This document shows, piece by piece, positions 36,937 to 48,302 of a stretch of 64,000 nucleotides of DNA. The stretch is from contig CM062388.1 of assembly GCA_031310005.1 (NCBI GenBank), positions 1,736,001-1,800,000 on the forward strand. The letters run 5' to 3'. Within the stretch, counting starts at the first letter, position 1. The number at the start of each line of letters is the position of its first letter. A model generated the notes under the pieces. The model did no database searches and was not told where the DNA came from. It saw nothing but the letters and a program-made list of their open reading frames with translations. Origin of the DNA: Dactylellina haptotyla. Taxonomy: Eukaryota > Ascomycota > Orbiliomycetes > Orbiliales > Orbiliaceae. Made by a program: the position numbers and the translations under genes.

Positions 36937-37828
36937 CTAACTAGATCTAGTTTCAACCTCTTGGATAGTTCTTCGAATAGCTTTGATAGCAGCGCGCAAT
37001 GTTTCTGGAGACCGTCTTCCAGGCACAGTATGCCCTTCTCTGTGTATATGACTGTGTCTCATCTGTGGAATACTAAGCTGTTCTAAAACAGCGCTCATTG
37101 AAGGCCCCCACTTATCGTTCAGTGCCCAAACATGTGCTGTAGGAATAGTTATCTGGGATTTGTTGTAAGATTTGTCCAACCAGATAACTTCGCCATCATG
37201 CAGTGCCTTCCAGCTTACTGGACCTCCTGCTGCTAAAAAAATGGCACACTTGAACGGAATTTGCCACCGGCTCTTCTCACATGCACGGCCCAGCAACAAT
37301 GTTGAAGACAATGCACAACCGTGAGAGAACCCCATGATAGCATCAAAAGGGCCCTCTTCTTCGATATACGTTTCTAGCTGGTGCAAGGCCTTCAACATAC
37401 TTTCTGCGTTGTATGGATCGTAGTATGCGAGATATTGCTCGTCATCTGAGAACAAATCACCCAATTCTATGTTTGCCACCATGCATGTTAGTACGGATAA
37501 ATAAGCTTATTGGTTTTCTAAGATTGATATTGAGCAGAAGTTTTCAGTCTCACCTGGTGCTTTTGGCCATGGCACCGTTCCATCTACAAATTCGTAGGTA
37601 TGGTCATCTCCAAGCCCGGCACGAATAGCAGCTGCGCAATCACCACTTATCAGCCTTGGAATGTCAATATAAATAACGTCTGTACAATACTACTCACCGG
37701 TTTGAGTTTCAAGAACCTATTATACCAGAAATGATATTAGCAAAAGTCAATGAATATTTGCTAGAATAACAGCTTATGGAACACACTTTACTATTGGTTC
37801 CGAGCCCGTGCAGACATAAGAATCGCAT
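36937..37828 (-). CDS. FSH-family serine hydrolase, LovG-like trans-acting thioesterase candidate
   Basis: This is an alpha/beta hydrolase of the FSH1 (DUF341) family. In fungal clusters such proteins, such as LovG, release and edit products of reducing PKSs that lack a thioesterase. Four minus-strand exons: 37828-37787, 37716-37698 (19 nt), 37631-37554 and 37466-36937, for 222 aa. The N-terminus MRFLCLHGLGTNS is the family's first strand and oxyanion region. The nucleophile is Ser94 in MGFSHG, and Asp164 (LNDKWGP) and His192 (REGHTVPG) complete the triad. Length fits the family. The gene lies beside the PKS on the same strand and diverges from the EthD gene. The PKS here has no release domain, so trans-release is the obvious inference. 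The 19-nt exon makes this easy to mis-annotate. Confidence 0.9.
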
Positions 37829-38889
37829 TTTGTCAGCTCCAGCACAATACCTTGGTTAAGATAATAATATCTCACGAGTTGGCTGGTAAATTTGTGGATA
37901 GGTTAAGAAAGTCATATTAATGGAATTTGTGATCTGGGGCATGGCTTTAATAGAGGTGCTAATGGAAATTCAGAGATGAGTAATTTGATAAGGTCCACTA
38001 AGCTTGCGTCTACCTTTCTGGATCATTATCAGTCGGGTTGTAGGTGCCGGACCCTCCCAAACAGCCTCGAATGTATCTTCAATATTATTATTTATATTTC
38101 CGATCGAGCGCGGAATCCAGTATCTAAAGGAGGAACTCTCTAGCTTCGGATCACTCTTTCTGGGGACTCATAACATTGCATATATTGCATTGCCTTTCAA
38201 GGTTTGTGGCGACCCCTGGAGAAATAAGAGATATTTCACTAAATTAGCTCATTTTCACACCAGTCACAAAAAAGAAAAAAAAAGGTTGACGCAAAATACA
38301 ACAGCGTTGGAATGCATTAATGTATGATCGAAAGGATTTAGTCTTCAGGACGAATATTGAGAAGCAAGCTTCGCTTATACAATTGTACAAGACATGTGAA
38401 ACTAGACATATTCTAGACTAATTTCTCTCAAAACAAGGGCTCTAACTTTTCTTACATAGGAAGGGCCGACGGCGTAGCCGTCGATTGATACAAACCGGGA
38501 AACAACGCCCGTTTTTCAATGTAGGTAACTATATTCAGGTTTTGGAATAAAATTACGCTTCTGGTGTTTTTTCTTTTTATCCCTCTTCTCCCATTATCTT
38601 TTCTGTCTTGAGGTGGGGTTTTCACTGCATGCAAGGTTACGCACTCGGCGGCGTTGCATGTTGCTAGCTCTTCCAATAGCCTGTCTGAACTTTTGGCTCT
38701 GGTCAACACGGCCATAAGAGTTTCTAAAAGCACTGCACTCACTAAGTATAAAGAGGACCACAGAATTTCCAATACCATCTACGACTGATATTGCCTGCAA
38801 CTAAATCTTTAACTATCACCCTCCTATACTCTCTCTTCTGTGAACGATTTCCTATTATCCTAAAGCTCAGAAACACCCAAATAAACAGT
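37829..38889. other. Divergent promoter region shared by FSH hydrolase and EthD genes
   Basis: No gene is seen. It contains CGG-N10-CCG at 38034-38049 and the perfect palindrome at 38467-38483, either of which could serve a cluster regulator. Confidence 0.5.
38467..38483. promoter_or_regulatory. Perfect 17-bp palindrome, CGG-N5-CCG
   Basis: CGACGGCGTAGCCGTCG has 7-bp arms around GTA and embeds CGG-N5-CCG. It lies about 407 bases upstream of the EthD ATG. The form suits a dimeric regulator, but GGCCGACGGC also occurs near 5978, so it may be a dispersed motif. Confidence 0.4.
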
Positions 38890-39401
38890 ATGAGCACTGA
38901 ACCATATATTCGCGTCAGTGTATGCTTCAAAAAGAACCCAGCATTGACGAATGATCAATTCAATGATTACTGGGCAAACAACCATGGACCTCTTTGTACG
39001 AACTGGATGAAAAAATTTGGGCTGCTCAGATATGTTCAGGTATTTAAGTGTATAACCATTCAAGAAAAGTGAAATTATCTGACTTTTTTTTTTTTTTTTA
39101 GATGCACGTTGATAGAGGCGAGGTTCAGAACCTCTCCGATACAATCGGATGGCGTGTCGCAGATTTTGACGGGATTGCAGACTTTCACGTTCGCAAAATG
39201 CAAGATTTCTTTGATGCTTTTGCCGACGAATACTACCAGCAAACTCTGTGGGTTGATGAAGAGAAGTTCGTGGACCATAATACCACGATCATGACAATTG
39301 GTTATGATTATACAGTTATTGAGAATGACGAGGTTGTCAAAGAACATGTGCGCGATTTCAAACTTCCCCAGTATATGGATTTGAAGGAAGGCGCAATCTA
39401 G
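38890..39401 (+). CDS. EthD-domain protein (dimeric alpha/beta barrel)
   Basis: Exons 38890-39039 and 39102-39401 are joined in phase 0 across a 62-nt intron that ends in a long T-run and TTAG, giving 149 aa. The N-terminus has the EthD signature VCFKKNPALTNDQFNDYW, followed by NNHGPLCTNW, the conserved strand-helix-HGP motif. Fungal EthD proteins are small, cofactor-free enzymes that catalyse dehydration, decarboxylation or cyclisation in polyketide pathways. His in the HGP motif and nearby acids are the usual catalytic candidates. The gene lies head-to-head with the FSH hydrolase inside the PKS block, which supports a tailoring role. The exact reaction cannot be read from sequence. Confidence 0.9.
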
Positions 39402-39707
39402 ACACTTTTTGCATATAAATCAAGCAGATAGATCTTTCCCAAATCAAATATTATTTCTCTTTGGCAAAATAAATCACACAATATATATGTATAGAGAATG
39501 CGTGCAATTCATGCGCCAATAGTCTCAAGGGCTAGAAATCAATATAATGCGAATAAAAGGCCCTGTATCCCTAAAATGCCTTTTTTTCAGCCTCTGCTAA
39601 GAATTCCCAATGCAAATTACACATTACAATGTTTCTAATGTAAGACAAAAGTTACAAGCAGCATCAGTCTATTGCATCGGCCAAAACTAATTGCTCTTTA
39701 TAACATT
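39402..39707. other. Convergent spacer between EthD and CMD-like genes
   Basis: About 300 AT-rich bases with the 3' flanks of both genes. Nothing else is seen. Confidence 0.65.
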
Positions 39708-40402
39708 CTAAGCCGTTATCGGCCAGATAGACTCCCCCTCGGGTACAGAGACCGCTGCGCCATTTAGAAGAACACACGTGTAAGCATAGAACCCAGAATA
39801 ATGAATAAGCGCCCCAGCCCCTGCTTTACCAAAAGCTTTCTCTGCCCTCGCCCATAAGTCTTCTGACAACGGACCTTTCACTGTCACGAGTGCTCGAGCA
39901 ACCTCCCACGAGACCAACTCTTGCTCAGTGCCCCCAGTAGGGCATTTCCCTCTTAAAATGTCCTCAATTTGCTCATCCCGAAGACCAACTTTTTTCGCTA
40001 TTCTGACGTGACTGTAGAGCTCGTAAGGAGCGTTGTAATGCTCACCGATCGCTAAAATCGCTATTTCGCGGCATCTTAGTGGGAAATCAGGAATTTTCGA
40101 TAGTGAAGAGCCGTTAATAAAGTATCCAGAAGCTACTGGCTGTGGGAGATATAAGAAGTGCGTATAAGGGCCAATTAACGCATCGGTTTTGGAATCCTGG
40201 ATTGTGAAGCTACAAGTTCAATCAGATTATGTGTTCTTTCTGCTCGCAAGTAAGTAGAAAATATCTAGAGTTTCTTAACATACACCCCTTGAAAATATTG
40301 GCCAATCTCGTTGGCTAAGTATTTATGGACTTCTTTCTGAGCTGAGTCCAAAATCTCTGGAACTATAGGAGGGAAGCGCTTGGATGCTTCGTTGGATGCC
40401 AT
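39708..40402 (-). CDS. Carboxymuconolactone decarboxylase-like (AhpD-like fold) protein
   Basis: Minus-strand exons 40402-40284 and 40209-39708 give 206 aa. The donor is GTATGT at 40283; using the GTGTAT two bases earlier would throw the second exon out of frame. The CMD core is clear: PLRCREIAILAIGEHYN then PYELYSHVRIAKKVGL, and DEQIEDILRGK. These are the helices that pack in the AhpD/CMD fold. The CxxC pair of true AhpD peroxidases is absent, so this belongs with the decarboxylase- or lactonase-like branch. The second exon has no ATG near its start, so a naive scan sees only its last 69 codons. It converges with EthD and diverges from the SDR, inside the PKS block. The substrate is unknown; a tailoring step is inferred from context. 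Confidence 0.87.
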
Positions 40403-41265
40403 GCCTACAATTTGCTATGCCTTAGAAGGTATTTGAAAACCCGAGCCGTCCGATGAAATTGATAGACAGTTAAATGTAGATTAGAAAATTACCCTTTTCT
40501 TACCTTGAAAAGCCCGTAGTCGAGAAATATAAGCTAATTCGATTTCACCCATGCATGATATCTTTTCTGGTTCGTATAGGCAAGACCGCGTATACAAAGC
40601 GGAAATGTCTCTTGATTCCTTTTCAGGTAGAAACAACCGAAAATTTTCGCGATGAAATTCGAGGCGACAATATACTTGTAAATTTTGAATATTTCAGCAG
40701 ACAGACGGAGGAACTATAGGTAGGGCTTCAAGGAGCTGCCGAATATCCGGGAGGCATTGCTTCGTCGACAACGAAGACCCACGCCATATCATGCAGTCGA
40801 GCCTTGATGGCTTGTTGGTCAAAAGTCTGGCGTGCATGACGGTAGGACGAAAACGACTGGCTAGCGAGACGAACCAGTGAATATCCGGTCGAACTCGGAA
40901 TGCGTAAACGGAGCTTCGACCAGGGATTAGGGAGGACAAATTCTAGTATTACCATGTTACTACCATTTACCCGCGCATAGTTTGATTGGAAGGGAAGGAA
41001 AGAGTGTCCCGATCGCGATATACTGATTTGACAAGTTAAAGAAAAAGATTAGACAGAGGATATAGTAAAATTACTACTGCCTTCTACGCAGTCCAGAAGC
41101 TAAAATAGTAAATATTTATATGCAGTTGTTCTTTTCTAATATCTCAGCATACCTCACGGCCGGACGATATCTCCCAACAGAGCAACGCTTTTTACTATCC
41201 CATCGCGAGTTCCAGTACCTGCAGATTTTTGTGTTGTCCGGCCTGCGAGACCATTACCTGTCAAA
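40403..41265. other. Divergent promoter region shared by CMD-like and SDR genes
   Basis: No gene is seen. It contains TATCCGGGAG (40744-40753), identical to the PKS-promoter 10-mer, and CCGGTCGAACTCGG near 40886. Confidence 0.45.
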
Positions 41266-42397
41266 ATGGAGAATATTATGCTGCCTGGGCAAAATGACTG
41301 CATTTTTAGCAGTGAGAATAGCACAAAGCCCACCAAAGATGCAAAAGTTTTCCCATTGCTTTCTTTGAAAGGCAGGTCCGCAATTGTTACGGGAGCCAGC
41401 GCTGGTACTTCTTTCCAACCAAACATTTTCCTAAGGTACTTCAAGCTGACCATACAATGAATATAGGTATCGGTTTCGCCGTCGTAGAGGCATTTGCGGA
41501 AGCGGGTGCTAACGTAGCGCTATGGTACAACACAAGCAAAGTTGCAATCGAGAAGGCGGCACACATATCCAAAACATATGGTGTGTTATGCAAAGCCTAC
41601 CAAGTAAACATAACAGAAGAAAAATCTGTCAAAGCGGCAGTTGAAGAAGCTGTGAGAGATCTAAGTGGGCGCTTAGATATTGTTGTTGCAAATGCTGGCA
41701 TCCCCTGGCTGAGTGGCTCTGTTATTGACAGTGACAGCGAAGAATTCATGAATCTTTTCAATGTCAACTTCACGAGCGTTTATTTCGCTGCGAAAGCTGC
41801 TGGGGGTCATTTCCGGCGCCAAAATTTGGAAAAAACAAACATATATGGCAAGCCACTTAGAAACTACAGTCAAGGGTCCTTTATTATTACAACGAGCATC
41901 TCAGGCATGCGACAGTTAATGCCACAAGCGGGGACACCTTATGGGGTGTCCAAGGCCGCATTGATTCACTTAACAAAGTGTTTAGCTGTGGAATGGATTC
42001 AATTTGCCCGTGTGAATTGTATCAGCCCGGCCTACATCACGACAGAAATGCTTGACCAGGCACCAGATATCATGAGAAACCCATGGCACGGAAGAACTCC
42101 GATGGGGTAAGTTAAAGCTGCTTTCGTTTAGAGAAGCTATCTTTCCATTTATCTCGTGCTGCAAGCTTTATTGCTTCAATTTCGAATATATTCAGCTAAT
42201 CTATCATTGTCTGGGTCTCAGTCGAGAAGGTAGTGTATCTGAAGTGAAAGGAGCTTTTATTTATCTGGCTAGCGATGCTGCTAGCTATACGACAGGATCT
42301 AATCTTGTCGTCGATGGTGGAGTAAGTCTCCTTTTCCCTCTCTTCAGAATCTATAGCAGTGCTAACATCACCTTTGTAAAAGTACACTTGTGTTTGA
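41266..42397 (+). CDS. Short-chain dehydrogenase/reductase (classical SDR)
   Basis: This is an NAD(P)-dependent oxidoreductase of the Rossmann fold. Four exons: 41266-41404, 41467-42106, 42222-42321 and 42383-42397, for 297 aa. The cofactor motif TGASAGIG spans residues 42-49 and is completed only by joining exons 1 and 2. VANAG lies near 120. The catalytic Ser is in TTSISG near 190, and Tyr205 and Lys209 are in PYGVSKAA. The end is SNLVVDGG. The last exon is only 15 nt and yields the standard SDR ending DGGYTCV. Its 61-nt intron has GTAAGT, a TGCTAAC branch site and an AAG acceptor. Reading through that intron would instead add about 56 unrelated residues. As a cluster member it probably reduces or oxidises a polyketide carbonyl or alcohol. 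An alternative start is the ATG at 41278. Confidence 0.92.
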
Positions 42398-45300
42398 CTG
42401 AATGGATCCAAGAGTTGTATATTGTCAGCCTGAAGAGCCTCCGGCAACGATTTGAAATAGACTCGATATTTTGTAGTTCAGCTACCTCTTAGTTTAGTTT
42501 TAATTCTTAGCAATAATTTTATTCTTATTTTCTGTAAATTGGAAAGGTTTCAGCGATATATTCATCAATGAAAAAGACTCGTCTTACAAATCAATATGCC
42601 GTAAAACCTGGGTTACACCAGCAGGGCTAGTTGGCTTGTTCTAAACCGAATTTAGGTTATGGTAGGATTGGAAATATGAACCCAACCAATCTCAGACAAC
42701 AGATGTACAATTCTAGCTTTTGAATCTAGAAAGTGAGCTAAAATGTGCCCTCACAGCCAAAGCCAATAGTCTTGTCTCTAACTTCCTATGCACGAGTGAT
42801 CGGCCGAGTCAGAATCAGGCCATTCGAACCGAATTTCAACAGGCCTGACACTGTATCCCTTATCCGTTCTTTGGCGGTGGTTTATTTAGGAAATATTCTG
42901 AACGTTGAAGCTGGCAAAGAGTCAGCCGAAAGTCGGAGTTCGATGCGGCAAATCCGGACGCCCGAGTTTCCAATCATCCAGGAGCTTTATACCCTTGTTT
43001 TCTAGACTAGTGAAGCCCCGGGACCCCTTTAATATAAGGTAAAAGGTTCCGTTGAATCGGGTCCAGATGCACAGACACTCAAATGAAGCGAATGCTACAC
43101 TAGTAAACCCGGCGATGCTAGAAAACTCACAAATCTAACACAACCTTGGAAAGATAACGGTCGGCAAATCATCCTTGTTATCACATAAACCTTAATCCGG
43201 AATACATGAAACTCTAATTCTCGTCAAACCAGCCGATTTAGATATAGCCCCAATAAATATCGGGTGATCCACAATTGCAGCTGGTCTACCCGTTTTGATC
43301 TCCTACGCAGTGGAGACGGTAAAAGGTCCCTGATATGTAATAATTTATTTCGTATGATATAATATAGACCCCATAATATTTGCATAAGATCGAGATCGCA
43401 TCAATTGCATCGCCCCACGGGCCCACGTCTGGACCAGGTTCACCAGAAAAGTGTTGTCAGAGCTGCTTCAGCTCATATCATGCTATCACTAGCAGAATAC
43501 AGTAGCTAGTAGTAACGTTACATCCCAAATCAAAAATCCATTCTTTTCCGGTAAAATATGGAGGTCTTAAGCTAAGCTCAAGCCTAACATCTCTCCATGC
43601 GTCAATAATATTATCCATATTCTTCATTATTCTCAATTCGATGGCTTTACAGATTAATTAGAGATATCACGCGGCTACACATCACGCCATTAACTGTCCC
43701 CGGAACCTATCTCGTGATATCACCCGAGGCAACTACTTCCGCAAATATCCATCCCATCCGCTTTCTCCTGCTGCTTACCGACTTCTTTGTTGACTTCAGC
43801 CTCCACTTTTTTGCTTATCTTTTTTGGTGCCACGGCTGACGGATCTATTTTTCAAGATTAAGAAATCATCCTTTGAATAGAATTCAACAGATCGCTCCAA
43901 AATTTCTTGATGGGCTCCTTGATGAATATTCGGAACGGCTTTCCTCTTCATAGTTTCAGACAAGACGGATAAAATTTTTGAGGAATTTATTTAGATCTGC
44001 TCAGACTATCTTGGACCAAGTTTGTATCGCGTCCAATTCCGGAACCGGGGTCAGAGGGGTCAACTCTGATAGATCGGTGATATCAGGGTCCAGCAGCAAA
44101 ACTGCCCTGTCTGACAACGAGACTAGGATATCAGCAAGATTCGCGACTTATATGCTTGATAGGTATTGGCCATGTCTGGCTGATAGGGGGCAACCGAAAG
44201 AATCTACTTTTACAATTTGAAATAGCAAAAGTTTGCTTTGAAGCGGGCTTTAAACCCATGATAATTGGTATCTTGCTTCTATAGAACGAACTCGATTGAG
44301 CATTGCTGTGAAGATCTCGCAGCTCAGACTTAGAATCCGAAGCTTCGTAGCCGTATTAATCTAATCTCGTAATAAAACAGAACTGATCTTCGAAATCTTA
44401 TACCTAAAGGGATTTGTGGACCACAGTGTCGTTACAGGCTCTAAAGATATCGAATAAAACCAATTTTCTGCTTCTAATTCCCAAAGTCCAATTGAGATCT
44501 TACCGTAGTTTGGTCATCGAAGGTTCATCATCACTCAAGCATGTCGACCACTTCGACTTTGATGCCTGACCCCTATCTAAAACTATCTGAGGAAACTAAA
44601 TAAATTATGTTCTAGGTATTTAGTGGAAGTATTCTAGGTTTGAAGTTATAGAGAAATTCAGTGATAATTGCCTTGAATGTCCTAAAAGTAAGTCCACCGC
44701 TGCTTGTCTCAGTAAGAGAATACTCCAACATACCCGCTGTAGGCACAGTGTAGCAAGAGCGAGATGCCTTGGCCGAATATATAGTTCAACGGGGATTCAT
44801 CATATCAAATATCATGTCTTACGCATAACATTCGCCAATAATCGTCTCTAAGATTGTATACAAGCTTAAGGTGAGCCCGTGCGAGTAAGAGGCACAATAC
44901 AATTACAATATCAACAGTACGGCCAATCGCTAATTAATTAAATATAAATAGTACGCAAACTCGAAGTACAACAAGGCGCTTGGCCGCGTTGGAGGGTACT
45001 AGGAGTTCTTATCGAGTTGAAAATCCAAGGAAACTTCGCGGACGAAGATAGAAGATCGCGCAATTACAATTTGCCCGATAAAGAATTTACTTTGATATAT
45101 TACATATAGCAGTGTGCGGTGCAAACCTATAAAAAATCGTCAAACGCGGATACGGGACCATGCCAACAATTTCGTTGAGTGAATGCTGGGACTGAAAGTA
45201 AGTAAAGGGGCGTATCGATACGTATCCGCATTGTAGCTCGCGCTCGAACGCTCCTAAATAAAAGATGTGCCAGATGCATTCCGACTCCGCTGCAGCTTCA

Positions 45301-48300
45301 AATACTAGTAGCTAGTATTAATCTTTGATATTTCACTGCTTTCACGCATAGCAACCAACTTGGACAAATTTCGGCACCGTATATGATCCAGCATTTATCC
45401 CGCAACTTGGTGTGGTCTTTTATCGATAATTATGTCCACTCATTGGTGCTTTCCATGTGTGAATATATATGACGGAATAAACGACATCATCAGATAATTT
45501 CTAGTTCTGCACCTATCGAAGAATGGTTCGAAGCCATTCAGTCCCCTTTCTCGTTTATGGTTGATGCGTTCGCTATAAAAACTTCGGGTATTATATATAT
45601 AAATATATATATTGTCTCAGAACAGCTAGAATTTGCATTGGCAGAGAGGTGCTCTCGATCTAATGAAGCAGAGCCGCAAGATACCCAAAAATGCGGAGGG
45701 TCGTTCTCGTCGCGTTGTCGCGTTGTCGACGGTCACGTTGGTCGAAAGCTGTTTGGCGGGTCGGTCTCTCTCAGGTGACGACTTCCGCTCTGCACCTCGT
45801 CTCGACGCTCAAGCAGGGCAATCAGAACTAAGCAGGCGGTGACCTCCAAGACAGCCAGTTGAGGTACCGGAACTTCCCTCAGACCGTCATCGCGGCGATT
45901 CCTGGTCTCGGTTTGTGTGAAAGCGGCCCTGAAAGCGGCAATATCGGGATCGATATGAGAGTGGAGAACTCGCGCCGTCGGAGATGGATAGCCAGCCTCT
46001 CGCACCCGTTCTGCGCCGTGAGCTGTTCCGGGAGCTTTCCAGCTGCAGGTCATAGGGCAGATGTCACTTCCGTCTCCTCAGTCACCGGCAGCTTGCAGCG
46101 AAGCACCAGGCAAAACATTTCCAGAAGCTCCCACGGTCGACGTTCTTTGTATGTGGTCTCATGTAACGGTACACAGCAGATGTCAACGGGCAAACCCAAC
46201 AAAGTGTCTACCTAGGTTTCCCCTTAAGCCCTACCCCTGCAAACATGAGAAAATCCAGATTACCAGCTACGATGGTCCCGGTCCCACTTGGAGTCACGGT
46301 ACCAGAAGTGTATGCGCGATTTGCATATGCCCTTTTTTTTCTACACCACATATTTTTGTTTTCTGTGAGAAGGTGTGTGTGTAGCAGCCCCGTCGGTAGC
46401 CTCGAGCAGCCACACATTCATCTATCTGAAGCAATTGAGGAAGGTAGAAGCACACGTTTCCGATGCTTTCTGTTGAGGATGAATTAAATCGAGTGTGATG
46501 GATTGAGGATGCAAGTAATAATGTAATTATCGCTGCTGTGCTTTGGTAGCTGGGTGGTACGCATGGGCATGGGCCGGGTGTCTCGTGGTATGACGAGATT
46601 CCTTGTACCACGCTCATGGGACGGTGGAATGGAATGGCCGTGGGCTGACAATCTGCCACTGTTCAGGTAGAATGCGGAATCTGTCGGTGAATTGCGAGGG
46701 TGGGATATGGGTGACTCTGTGAGGTTATAAGGATCCGAATCTCACGATACCACCGTGCCGCTTTCTGGAGACGGTACTTTGCCAATTCGTATCTGGACAA
46801 ACCGCCCGAGAGCTGAGTTATCTGAGCTCATGCAGATGTCATAGTTGTCTGAGGTTAGTGATAGCAGAAAGTGGTCTGTTTCGCTATGCTTCACCAGGGG
46901 GGTTTAGGTCTTGTTTGCCAGCTTGCTCGCTTCAGTGCTCCAACCAGAGGCTCCAGCCAACCATAGCTACAGCCAAAGCTGCAATGTTTGAAGCCGTTTA
47001 GTTTTGATATCATTATAAACGGGGAACTGGGCAGCGGAGTTCATTGGCTATAAAAATGTTTTTCTTTTGCTTTCCGATGCTAATGCAACTTTTTCGAACT
47101 CATCCATTTGAATTTAATTTTTTTTTTTTCGTGTCGACATCCTGTAATGGCTCCGTCCGAGGCCATTGTCCACTCCCAGATGCAGGATAACTCGCCAGCT
47201 AGCTAGCTCGCCAGCGGAGACTGGCGGAAAATCACCAATTTGATGTCTCTCGATTCGTATCGCGGCATCTCATTGGCGATGGTCATCATGGCGGAGGAGG
47301 GCTCTCTTGCCCTCTCGCTCACCCCCTCCACCCCCTCGAGAGACCGGAGAGGGTGTCCAGCCTGGATGGCGACCCTCCTGGTCCGGGTATAAATAGGGCA
47401 GCTGGAAGCCCTTGGGGATATTTTGTCTCCGTCTTTTCTCGTCCTCACTCGGCTGTGATATCTCTAGATACTCTTTTGTGAGCCTCACGCATCTACATCT
47501 TAGAATAATAATAAAAATCCTCTCCCTCCTCCTCTTCGCCCTTGCTTCAAAACGTGGCAAGGCCAGTTCGTGTCCATCGCCAGCCTGTCGCATCTCGTTT
47601 GACGGGCCGCTCTCTCTGCCCCCCGGCATCTCGAACAAACACCACAGCACCTCTCTCTTTCCCGTAGAAGACCGTAGACGTGTCGTATCAGCAGCACCCG
47701 GATCGCGAGAGAAACAGCCACCGTCAGCAAACGACGAGCGAACAATTCACCGGTGCACATCTCTGACTTGTTGCTCCTCAAACTCGCCCGTGAGACCGTC
47801 CTTTCTTCTGTCTGTCCTCTCTCGCCTAAGCCCTTGCCCCTGTCCGAATCCGCCCATTGGAACCGTCGACAACGCAGCGCTCTCCCAGCTAGTGTGCTCT
47901 TAGTGCCACCGGCCTGGAACGTCGTCCCCAGCTCACCAGCGGACGAGAGCAAACTTGACAGCTCTCGATATCAATCTCGAACACCCCCGTCGCCAGTCGG
48001 CGCCCAATTCGCTGTATCTCCATTCGCCTGCATCTTCAATAACAGCACATCCGTCTGTCCGTCACCTCGCCGAACTCATCCCACAAGAAGCGCCACTCAG
48101 GCAGAAAAGAAAAGAAAAAACCGCAGCGGAAAGAAAAATTGAAAAGAAAAGAAAAGAATAAAAATTCCCGTTTAAAGGTCCACATTCCACGCGGCATTTC
48201 CCACTCCGGAGTAACAATACAAAGAGAGAGACCCTTCTTTCTTCCCATTTACCCAATTTTCTACTTCTCCCTTTTTTTCTCCCTTCCTCTCCGAAAGAAA

Positions 48301-48302
48301 AT
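42398..48302. other. Gene-poor 5.9-kb region right of the polyketide cluster
   Basis: I recognise no gene, transposon or RNA. From 42.4 to 45.6 kb the DNA is AT-rich with frequent stops in all frames and short TA runs. From 45.6 to 47.4 kb it is closer to average composition, but the small frames match nothing known. From 47.4 to 48.3 kb it is pyrimidine-rich and looks like promoter and long leader of the KXD1 gene. It forms the right edge of the cluster. Confidence 0.55.
47388..47395 (+). promoter_or_regulatory. Possible distal TATA box for the KXD1 gene
   Basis: TATAAATA lies 915 bases upstream of the KXD1 ATG and is followed by pyrimidine-rich sequence typical of fungal leaders. If used, the leader is unusually long. 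Confidence 0.35.

Noticed and set aside
45859-46215. 118-codon plus-strand frame
   Set aside because: No signal peptide, domain or coding-like pattern; overlapping frames on both strands are equally long.
42398-47380. LTR element or DNA transposon in the gene-poor region
   Set aside because: No terminal repeats, target-site duplications or enzyme motifs could be recognised by eye.
47412-47903. 163-codon plus-strand frame upstream of KXD1
   Set aside because: Ser/Pro/Cys-rich translation of pyrimidine-rich leader sequence, with no family match and similar frames on the other strand.
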